From an uncultured Flavobacteriales bacterium (GTDB lineage: Bacteria; Bacteroidota; Bacteroidia; Flavobacteriales; Crocinitomicaceae): a stretch of DNA of 6,274 nt. The stretch is taken from NCBI GenBank assembly GCA_946479125.1, contig CAMLET010000206.1, forward strand, positions 1 to 6,274, given 5' to 3'. Position 1 is the first letter of the stretch; the number at the start of each line of letters is the position of its first letter. The translations under genes were made by a program, and so were the position numbers. The notes beneath the pieces are model-generated. The model was not told the DNA's origin, made no database searches, and worked only from the letters and a program-made list of their open reading frames with translations. This document shows, one piece after another, positions 1-5,495 of this stretch.

Positions 1-1997
1 CCCTTCATTTTATAACGGTATCGGGTTTTTCCACTGTTTCGAAATGTAATTCCAGTGAAACGAACTTCTAGGTTATTCTTGTAATGATCGAGATGATAGA
101 CTTTTTTCAGCGGGACGCTTTGCTGATTGATTTTCAGTTCAGAAAGTTGGGTTTTAATCAGGGACGAGCGTTGGTTAGAATAGTTAAAGTTGAAAAAGGA
201 AACTCCTTCAGGCGAGGCAACGTAAATTTGGTTTCCAACAACTGTAACATCTCTTAATTCATTCGAGGACAAACCATCGCTAACTGTCAAGTGCCGCAAA
301 GCATACGTTTTTGGGTTGTTGTTCTTTATTGAAATAACACTCAATCCTTTGTCCGTAGCGGCAAGTAGGGTAGAACCCTTAATGAAAAGTTTGTAAACGT
401 TGTCTCCGGTTAAACCGTCTTTTTCGCTAATCTGGATGACTTTCCCGTTTTTGTAGAAGATAATTCCCAGTCCTTTTGTTGCAGCTACCAACCAATTGTT
501 TGGTAGAAACGCAATATCCATAATTCTGTTCTGAAGTAAGGGCGAGACTTTTCCTAAATAGGTGGATTTATCTGTTTTCGGGTTAATCTTCCATAACCCA
601 TCAATTGCGCCAATATACAATTCGTTGGCGAAAGGCGATTTTTCAATGGCGTTGATCCACACATGTTTGTCGTTCGGGAACAATTCTGAAATCTCATTTG
701 TACGGGTATTGTATTTCGTTATGCAGTTCATTCGTGTAAGCCATACAACCCCTTTCGGATCGTAATATATGTCGTTGAATGTAGTGCAATAGCCACTTTT
801 TACTCGGCCTTCACTAAAACGAAAAGTATTGATATGACCGTACACCCAAAGTTCTTTCAATTGCGGAATGAAGCGAATATTTCCTATTTCATTGGTTGAT
901 CCCGGTAAAAAATTGCTATTGAATATTGAGATGTGTTTTCCGGTCACAGTATGGATATACCCGTTTTTGGATGCAACAAACAATTGTTTACCGTTTGTAG
1001 CGAGTTGGGTAATATTGTTTCCCATTAAACCACAACCTAAATCATAATTGAGGATCTTTTTAGTAGGGGAATAAAAGACTCCGTTTCCGTAGGTTGTGAA
1101 CCAAAATCCGCCTTCATGATCCTGAAAAATACTTGTTATCGAATTCCCTTTCAGGAAACGTTCCGGCTTGCTTTTTATTCCATTGGTGAATCGATAGATA
1201 CCCTCTTGATACGTACCAATCCAGATTTCCTGATCTTTGTCTTCGTACAGGCACGTAACTGGTCCGTGAAAATGAAGCATTTCAAACTTTCCACCTTTCT
1301 TTAGTACAATCACATCGTTGCCAACCGAAAGTAATTTATTACCGTTGTGAAGTGAGATAATACTTCTTGGAGCAATTGATTTTATTTGGTTTTTTGGGAC
1401 GAACCAGTTGAGCGTTTGCTTTTTTGCAAATAAACTGATGCGTTCCCCGAAGAAGAAAATATTAGAGGAAAAAGCAAGGTGTTTCTCTTTTTGGAAGATT
1501 TTCAAACTCCCTCTTTTCATTGGACGGTGAACAATTTTACCTTTATTCGTAATACTGTAAACTCCATCATCCTGAACTCCCAAATGCACAGTTTCAGCTT
1601 TGTCTACGTAGAATGTTGTTTTGTTTGAACTCTTTAAACGTTTCTGAAGTTTTCCGTTGTATTTGAAAGGATGAATCTTTCCATTATAGAAGTACCCGAT
1701 TTTACAGGACATTGTAACGAACCACATTCGTCCTTTCTCATCTTCACACAATTCAAATACAGTGTTGTCGGGCAAACCATCTTTTACGGAGTAATTTTCG
1801 AATTCGTAACCGTTGAACCTGGAGATTCCGTTACCTGTAGCAAACCACACAAAACCATTTCGAGCTTGCTTTACCTGATAAACTTCCGAGCTGGGTAATC
1901 CGTCACTAACCGTATAATTCTTGAAATACGGATGAGGATCCTGACTAAATGCAAGGTTCGTAAATCCGATTAGTATTACAAGTAAATAGTGTTTCAA
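1..1997 (-). CDS. Regulator-propeller sensor protein, N-terminal 665 residues (3' end outside window)
   Basis: One uninterrupted frame runs from 1997 to the left edge; I checked the frame at both ends and at two interior points. The only plausible start is TTG at 1997-1995: an in-frame TAG lies three codons upstream and the first in-frame ATG is near residue 91. This start gives a clean signal peptide (about residues 1-19, ending AFSQ). Two-component regulator propeller repeats follow, with the typical SDGLPSSEV (31-39) and WFATGNGISRF (51-61) motifs. More blades follow, for example EIWIGTYQEGIYRF (257-270) and FWFTTYGNGVF (298-308), and the pattern continues to about residue 600. The last visible stretch (LEVRFTGITF, then YRYKMK) is the beginning of a Y_Y_Y domain. 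In this family a transmembrane helix and an output domain (histidine kinase, LytTR or HTH) come next, but they lie outside the window, so the output type is unknown. The propeller is inferred to be periplasmic. Family assignment is firm; ligand and target genes are unknown. Confidence 0.9.
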   Translation of the reverse strand, partial: MKHYLLVILIGFTNLAFSQDPHPYFKNYTVSDGLPSSEVYQVKQARNGFVWFATGNGISRFNGYEFENYSVKDGLPDNTVFELCEDEKGRMWFVTMSCKIGYFYNGKIHPFKYNGKLQKRLKSSNKTTFYVDKAETVHLGVQDDGVYSITNKGKIVHRPMKRGSLKIFQKEKHLAFSSNIFFFGERISLFAKKQTLNWFVPKNQIKSIAPRSIISLHNGNKLLSVGNDVIVLKKGGKFEMLHFHGPVTCLYEDKDQEIWIGTYQEGIYRFTNGIKSKPERFLKGNSITSIFQDHEGGFWFTTYGNGVFYSPTKKILNYDLGCGLMGNNITQLATNGKQLFVASKNGYIHTVTGKHISIFNSNFLPGSTNEIGNIRFIPQLKELWVYGHINTFRFSEGRVKSGYCTTFNDIYYDPKGVVWLTRMNCITKYNTRTNEISELFPNDKHVWINAIEKSPFANELYIGAIDGLWKINPKTDKSTYLGKVSPLLQNRIMDIAFLPNNWLVAATKGLGIIFYKNGKVIQISEKDGLTGDNVYKLFIKGSTLLAATDKGLSVISIKNNNPKTYALRHLTVSDGLSSNELRDVTVVGNQIYVASPEGVSFFNFNYSNQRSSLIKTQLSELKINQQSVPLKKVYHLDHYKNNLEVRFTGITFRNSGKTRYRYKMK

Positions 1998-2009
1998 TTT
2001 GTACTAGTT

Positions 2010-2017
2010 TGTGCTAA
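2010..2017 (-). promoter_or_regulatory. Weak -7-like box upstream of the sensor gene
   Basis: On the minus strand this reads TAATTTAG, seven of eight positions of the Bacteroidota -7 consensus TAnnTTTG, about 12 bases before the TTG start. No convincing TTG-type -33 element lies 17-23 bases further upstream. It is listed only as the best candidate in the gap; an AT-rich region could give this match by chance. Confidence 0.2.
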
Positions 2018-2054
2018 ATTAACGAGACTTGTTAAGAAAGTGTTGGCGAAAGCG

Positions 2055-2097
2055 TTATAAATAATCATTGTTTAACAGCAGATTATAAATAATCATT
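2055..2097. repeat. 15-bp direct repeat (two copies) upstream of the sensor gene
   Basis: The 15-mer TTATAAATAATCATT occurs identically at 2055-2069 and 2083-2097, separated by 13 bases (28 bases start to start). On the coding strand of the sensor gene it reads AATGATTATTTATAA, about 60-100 bases upstream of the TTG start. It lies between the terminator of the preceding gene and the sensor start, where a regulator could bind. Paired operator sites or a simple AT-rich duplication are both possible. Confidence 0.5.
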
Positions 2098-2168
2098 TGT
2101 AAGTACTTTGATTACCAGTCTTTTGCATAGATGCGCTGAAATAGAAATCTTTCGAATCGTGATTAAAC

Positions 2169-2198
2169 AAAAAAGGCTGAATCTTTCGAAACAGCCTT
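2169..2198 (-). terminator. Intrinsic terminator after the secreted-protein gene
   Basis: On the minus strand a 7-bp perfect stem AAGGCTG / CAGCCTT (plus-strand arms 2173-2179 and 2192-2198) encloses a 12-base loop. It is followed directly by a run of six T. It sits about 40 bases after the stop codon of the 184-residue gene and upstream of the sensor gene, so it separates the two transcription units. The T-run lies only on the minus-strand side, which fits the gene direction. Confidence 0.8.
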
Positions 2199-2219
2199 CT
2201 CATTTATTTTTGGATCTAA

Positions 2220-2237
2220 TTACCAGATCTTGGCAAC
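2220..2237 (-). pseudogene. Possible relic of an M13 peptidase C-terminus (VAKIW-stop)
   Basis: Directly after the TAA of the 184-residue gene, and in its frame, the minus strand reads GTT GCC AAG ATC TGG TAA, i.e. Val-Ala-Lys-Ile-Trp-stop. The neighbouring pepO ends at 2916-2899 with GTC GCT AAG ATC TGG TAG, the same five residues and a stop. Fifteen of 18 bases match and all three differences are synonymous third positions. M13 peptidases typically end in a hydrophobic residue plus Trp, so this is the expected tail of such a gene. I infer it is the last scrap of a second, diverged pepO copy whose body is gone. Upstream of it the sequence is the unrelated 184-residue gene; further similarity is at best one gapped TAAG. 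Chance is possible because the match is short. Confidence 0.45.
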
Positions 2238-2792
2238 TTACTTGTGTTTTACAATCAATGTTTCCCAGTTCGAGTAATACATTTTGTTTAAACCACTGGA
2301 ACTTTGTGTAGGGCGAAATACTAAGCGTACCTTATATGCTCCTGATATTGGGAAATGAAATATGTAGTTGATATAAAACTCTTTCGAAAAAAAGGCTCCA
2401 GGTTTAATCGTGAATTTTGAGTTATCGAGATAACTGTCAGTTGGAGCGTTTTCAGGGAATTTTATTTCCGAACCATCTTCATTAATCGCTTCAAGAAAAA
2501 AGTTGCTTTCTTGGCTTTGTAAATTAATACTTAAGGGGTGTGTTTCTGTATATTCTTTGTCACCGTTATTAACGAGCGTCAAGTGTAGTTTGCAAACCGA
2601 TAATATAGTTGGAGTACTTGAAGTATCAATATAGGCTGTTTTTTGAAGTAATTTTATCGAAATCCTAAACGAGGAATCGATTGCTTCAGAATGTCTATTC
2701 TCTGATTTATCTACTGAATTTTTTGTAGTTGCTTGACTAATACCAAATCCAATGAGGCTAAAAAGAAAAATGAAAAGAAGAAATAATTTCAT
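2238..2792 (-). CDS. Small secreted protein of unknown function, Ig-like beta-sandwich suspected
   Basis: This 184-residue protein starts at ATG 2792 with a clear Sec signal peptide: MKLF followed by a Phe/Leu/Ile-rich core to about residue 19, with likely cleavage near ISQA. No lipobox cysteine is seen, so it is probably soluble in the periplasm or secreted. Residues 21-45 are polar and low in structure. From about 43 to 181 the pattern is alternating beta strands: LHLTLVNNGDK (69-79), FTIKPGAFFSKEF (127-139), GAYKVRLVFR (151-160) and a final NWETLIV (175-181). The order N-x-G-D turn, KPG turn, then G-x-Y-x-V-R strand resembles Ig-like or BsuPI-type accessory domains, but this is a fold guess and no catalytic motif is visible. 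It has its own candidate promoter and a terminator, so it seems to be a single-gene unit. I do not recognise the family. Confidence 0.8.
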   Translation of the reverse strand: MKLFLLFIFLFSLIGFGISQATTKNSVDKSENRHSEAIDSSFRISIKLLQKTAYIDTSSTPTILSVCKLHLTLVNNGDKEYTETHPLSINLQSQESNFFLEAINEDGSEIKFPENAPTDSYLDNSKFTIKPGAFFSKEFYINYIFHFPISGAYKVRLVFRPTQSSSGLNKMYYSNWETLIVKHK

Positions 2793-2816
2793 GGTGCTAT
2801 TAACATATAAAATATG

Positions 2817-2851
2817 AAGAGCACAAAGGTAGTTTACACCTCTGCGCTCTC
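2817..2851 (-). terminator. Hairpin after pepO, possible terminator or attenuating stem
   Basis: Plus-strand arms at 2817-2830 and 2838-2851 pair over 14 positions around a 7-base loop. Three of the pairs are G.U when read as minus-strand RNA and would be A-C mismatches in plus-strand RNA, so the structure suits transcripts coming from pepO. No strong T-run follows on the minus strand (UCAUAUUUUAUAU), so this is not a textbook intrinsic terminator. On the plus strand the second arm is followed by a T-rich run, but no plus-strand gene is present. Confidence 0.4.
2824..2831 (-). promoter_or_regulatory. Bacteroidota-type -7 element for the secreted-protein gene
   Basis: The minus strand reads TACCTTTG, a perfect match to the Bacteroidota -7 consensus TAnnTTTG. 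It ends 31 bases before the ATG at 2792, leaving room for a short leader that is AT-rich and lacks a clear Shine-Dalgarno, as is usual in this phylum. A good -33 TTG is not visible at the expected distance, which lowers confidence. The element lies inside the 3' arm of a hairpin (see 2817-2851). Confidence 0.5.
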
Positions 2852-2861
2852 TTTTTCTTTG

Positions 2862-2882
2862 CGGTTAAAATAAAAGTAACCG
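2862..2882 (-). other. Small stem-loop directly after pepO
   Basis: A 6-bp perfect stem CGGTTA / TAACCG (2862-2867 with 2877-2882) encloses a 9-base A/T-rich loop, 17 bases after the pepO stop. It is followed on the minus strand by an A-rich, not T-rich, tract. It may protect the mRNA 3' end or contribute to termination together with the next hairpin. The stem is short and could be fortuitous. Confidence 0.3.
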
Positions 2883-2898
2883 TCTTCTATTTAATGTC

Positions 2899-4956
2899 CT
2901 ACCAGATCTTAGCGACCTTATCAGCCGGATTTCTCATTTTATCACCTTCTTTCACATCGAAAGCAGCAAAGAATTCAGGACAATTCATCAATGGTCCGTT
3001 TACTCGGAACATTCCTGGTGAATGCGGATCTGTTGCAATTCTGTTTTTCAATTCTGCTTCTGTATAGTTGATCTTCCACAATTGTGCGTAAGAAATAAAG
3101 AAGCGTTGAGCAGGAGTGTAACCATTTACTTTTTTACCTGATTTGAATTCTTCAGTCATTGAGTAAGCATAGTAAGCCATTGTCAATCCTCCTAAATCAG
3201 CAATGTTTTCACCCATTGTCAAATTCGGATTCACACAGTGACCATCAAGCGGACAAAATCCACCGAATGTTTCACCTAGAATTTTTGTACGCTCTTCGAA
3301 CAATGTTTTATCTGATTCCTGCCACCAGTCAGCAAATGTTCCATCAGCCGAGAATTTAGATCCTTCGTCATCAAATCCGTGGGTAAACTCATGACCGATA
3401 ACCATTCCGATTCTTCCGTAATTCACCGCGTCTTCTGCATTTTCATCGAAGAAAGGTGGCTGCATAATTCCAGCCGGGAAAGCAATCTCGTTTAATAAAG
3501 GATGGTAGTATGCATTCACCATGTGAGCTGGCATTCCCCATTCCTTTTTATCAACTGGTTTATACAATTCAGAAAAGTTTTTCTTTGTTGAATAAAGTGC
3601 AATATTGTCTAGATTCTCAATATAAGTTTCTGAAGTAATACTCAGCATTGTCAAATCTTTCCATTCGCTTGGGCAAACCAATTTTCTACCAATAGAATTC
3701 AATTTGTTCAAAGCTTCTTTTTTGGTGTCAGCCGACATCCAATCCAATTTTTCCAATCGATCTCTGTATGCCGCCAGTAGATTATCTACCATTGTATTCA
3801 CTTTCACTTTTGCGCTTTCAGAAAACGTTTTGTTCACGAAGATCTTTCCAAGGATTTCTCCTAAAACAGAACCAGTTAAATTGTCGATTGCTCTTTCTTC
3901 AATTGGTTTCATTTCTTTCTTTCCGGAAAGTGTTCCCTGATAAAAGCTGAAATTCAATTTCACCCAATCATCACTCAAAGCATCAGAATAAGTATTTAAT
4001 GTACACCAACGGAGGTAAAGAATCCACGTATCCATTGATGCCTTTTTGAACATAGTATTTAACGTTTTCAAATACTCAGGCTGACCAACTACAATCGTAT
4101 CAAATGACTGACTTCCAACAGTTGAAAAGTACAACTCCATGTCAGCTTGATCTAATGCTTTAAGAAAATCTTTATAAGCCGTTTTATTGTATGTTTTCTC
4201 AGGACTTCTAAGTTCTTCAGGCGCCATCATTCCACTTGCCAAATCGTTTTCAAAAGCGAATATTTTTTTAGCAGCTTCAGCAGCGTATGCCTCGTTGTTA
4301 CCAGAAAGTACAAGAACATCTTTAATGTAAGTAACATATTTTTCTCTGATTTCTTTCTTGTTCTCTTTGAAATAGAAATCCTTGTTTGGTAATCCTAAAC
4401 CACCTTGACCAAAATAAGAGATGTTTCCATCAACGTTTTTCAAATCTTGTCCAACACCAAAACCAAATAGCGTGTTAACACCATATTTATGAAGCTCTGC
4501 GATCGTTTTGATCAAATCGTCTTTTGATTTGATGGCATCAATTTTCATCAATTTACTTTCAATAGGCTTTGTACCCAGCTCATTGCGTTTTGTCATATTG
4601 GTGTAAGAAGAGTAGTAATCTCCAACCAATTGATTGTCTGATCCTTTTTTACCATTGTCTTTTTGAGCATCAGACAAAAGTTCTTTAATCACCGCTTTAT
4701 TGCGCTTATCAAGTTCATTGAAACTTCCCCAGCGAGATTCTGAATTTGGAACTGGATTTTCTTTACACCATGTTCCGTTTGCGAATTGAAAAAAGTCATC
4801 TTGCGGACGAACAGTTTTGTCCATGTAACTTAAATCGATAGAACCAGGGGTTTTACTAGTTGATTCAGTTACTGTTGTAGTTGTTTCTGTTTTATTTGTG
4901 TGATGACAAGAAGTCAAAACCGCACCAACAAGACCAATGCTTAAGAGATGTTTCAT
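2899..4956 (-). CDS. pepO: M13 family zinc metallopeptidase, neprilysin/PepO-type lipoprotein
   Basis: A zinc endopeptidase that cleaves short peptides outside the cytoplasm. The 685 residues match the usual family length. The start ATG at 4956 begins a lipoprotein signal with lipobox LTSC; Cys17 would be lipidated. A Thr/Ser-rich linker (about 21-36) leads to the M13 N-terminal domain, with PQDDFFQFANG at 51-61. The catalytic domain is complete: NAYY (481-484, substrate binding), the zinc motif HEFTH (522-526) and ENIAD (583-587, giving the third zinc ligand Glu583 and Asp587). The segment HSPGMFRVNG (645-654) supplies His645 and Arg651, equivalent to the transition-state His and substrate-binding Arg of neprilysin. 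The C-terminus ends KIW. The two C-terminal cysteines of neprilysin are replaced (Val668 in FDV, Ala682 in VAKIW), so that disulfide is absent. After Cys17 there is no acidic surface-export signature, suggesting a periplasm-facing lipoprotein (inference). The start overlaps the elaA stop by ATGA. Confidence 0.96.
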   Translation of the reverse strand: MKHLLSIGLVGAVLTSCHHTNKTETTTTVTESTSKTPGSIDLSYMDKTVRPQDDFFQFANGTWCKENPVPNSESRWGSFNELDKRNKAVIKELLSDAQKDNGKKGSDNQLVGDYYSSYTNMTKRNELGTKPIESKLMKIDAIKSKDDLIKTIAELHKYGVNTLFGFGVGQDLKNVDGNISYFGQGGLGLPNKDFYFKENKKEIREKYVTYIKDVLVLSGNNEAYAAEAAKKIFAFENDLASGMMAPEELRSPEKTYNKTAYKDFLKALDQADMELYFSTVGSQSFDTIVVGQPEYLKTLNTMFKKASMDTWILYLRWCTLNTYSDALSDDWVKLNFSFYQGTLSGKKEMKPIEERAIDNLTGSVLGEILGKIFVNKTFSESAKVKVNTMVDNLLAAYRDRLEKLDWMSADTKKEALNKLNSIGRKLVCPSEWKDLTMLSITSETYIENLDNIALYSTKKNFSELYKPVDKKEWGMPAHMVNAYYHPLLNEIAFPAGIMQPPFFDENAEDAVNYGRIGMVIGHEFTHGFDDEGSKFSADGTFADWWQESDKTLFEERTKILGETFGGFCPLDGHCVNPNLTMGENIADLGGLTMAYYAYSMTEEFKSGKKVNGYTPAQRFFISYAQLWKINYTEAELKNRIATDPHSPGMFRVNGPLMNCPEFFAAFDVKEGDKMRNPADKVAKIW
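4953..4956 (-). other. ATGA stop/start overlap joining elaA and pepO
   Basis: On the minus strand the TGA stop of elaA (4955-4953) shares bases with the ATG of pepO (4956-4954). This four-base overlap means both genes must be on one transcript and suggests that ribosomes terminating on elaA re-initiate on pepO. No separate Shine-Dalgarno is needed or clearly visible. Confidence 0.9.
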
Positions 4957-5411
4957 TTATTTGGATTTAATAGCATTTCAACATGAGGAATTTCGTCTTC
5001 GAAGTATTCTTTACCTGTTGAAACGAAGCCTGTTTTATTGTAAAAAGATTCAAGATGTTTTTGCGCAGAAATACGAATTGGAACAATTCCAAATTCTTCA
5101 TGAGCATATTTCACACAGCGTTCCATGATTTCAATTCCTACTCCTGTACCACGAAATTCAGGATTTAGAACCACGCGACCAATTGCCACTTCTTCATAAG
5201 AAAGTCCTGGTGGAATAATACGAGCTGTAGCAATTACGTCTCCTTTTCCATCACGCAAAATTAAGTGATAACACTTTTTGTCTTTCCCATCAAGATCTAA
5301 ATAAGAACAGTTCTGTTCAACAACAAAAGCCTTCAATCGAAGAGCAATTATGTCATGGAATTCATTTGTACTAAGTTCTTTGTAAGGTTTAAATTGCCAG
5401 TCTAAATGCAT
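4953..5411 (-). CDS. elaA: ElaA-family GNAT N-acetyltransferase
   Basis: A 152-residue cytoplasmic protein expected to transfer an acetyl group from acetyl-CoA to an unidentified amine acceptor. It matches the ElaA subfamily over its whole length. The N-terminal stretch has LRLKAFVVEQNCSYLDLDG (24-42), close to the RCAVFVVEQNCPYQDIDG segment I recall from E. coli ElaA. The core has ATARI (61-65) and IGRVVL (77-82), followed by the acetyl-CoA pyrophosphate loop RGTGVG (87-92). The C-terminal part has the SAQKHLESFYNKTGF segment (115-129) and the subfamily signature EDEIPHVEM (138-146). The start at ATG 5411 aligns with the E. coli N-terminus. It lies 84 bases after the carboxyltransferase gene, across a hairpin repeat, and overlaps pepO by four bases. 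The biological substrate of ElaA is not established, so the link with a peptidase lipoprotein may be co-expression only. Confidence 0.92.
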   Translation of the reverse strand: MHLDWQFKPYKELSTNEFHDIIALRLKAFVVEQNCSYLDLDGKDKKCYHLILRDGKGDVIATARIIPPGLSYEEVAIGRVVLNPEFRGTGVGIEIMERCVKYAHEEFGIVPIRISAQKHLESFYNKTGFVSTGKEYFEDEIPHVEMLLNPNK

Positions 5412-5420
5412 GTTTTTTTA

Positions 5421-5489
5421 GTTACGAGTTACTAATGATGAGTTATGAGTGATTTTAGTTTGGTACAACTCATCACTCATAATTCATAA
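5421..5489. repeat. Heptamer-repeat imperfect hairpin between the carboxyltransferase gene and elaA
   Basis: Arms 5438-5453 and 5472-5487 are inverted copies of 16 bp with one G/T wobble position, around an 18-base loop. Each arm is itself built with 7-bp periodicity. On the plus strand the units are GAGTTAC (5426), TAATGAT (5433), GAGTTAT (5440) and GAGTGAT (5447). On the minus strand they are GAATTAT (5485 downward), GAGTGAT (5478) and GAGTTGT (5471). No T-run follows on the minus strand, so a standard terminator for the carboxyltransferase gene is not supported; a short T-run follows the plus-strand arm. It could be a dispersed intergenic repeat or an mRNA-stabilising stem. No promoter for elaA stands out in this gap. 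Confidence 0.75.
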
Positions 5490-5495
5490 TTTTTA

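Noticed and set aside
562..1898. Several plus-strand open frames of 60-75 codons opposite the sensor gene
   Set aside because: They lie inside a continuous minus-strand reading frame with recognisable propeller motifs, show no family resemblance and are shadows.
1..1997. Frameshifted or broken sensor gene
   Set aside because: Translation is continuous from the signal peptide to the Y_Y_Y motif with no internal stop; the gene is cut only by the window edge.
2055..2097. CRISPR-like repeat-spacer arrangement
   Set aside because: There are only two copies of a 15-bp AT-rich repeat with a 13-base spacer and no cas genes nearby.
2135..2190. Gapped duplication of GCTGAA plus AATCTTTCGAA (2135-2156 and 2176-2190) next to the terminator
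   Set aside because: The shared part is 11 contiguous bases plus a gapped hexamer in a short AT-rich gap. Chance or local slippage explains it, and no function is suggested.
2108..2311. Plus-strand frame of 67 codons crossing the gap and the 3' end of the secreted gene
   Set aside because: It runs through the minus-strand terminator and into a signal-peptide-bearing gene, and its translation has no recognisable features.
5421..5489. Intrinsic terminator of the carboxyltransferase gene
   Set aside because: The stem is good but the minus strand continues without a T-run after the second arm; only the plus-strand side is T-rich.
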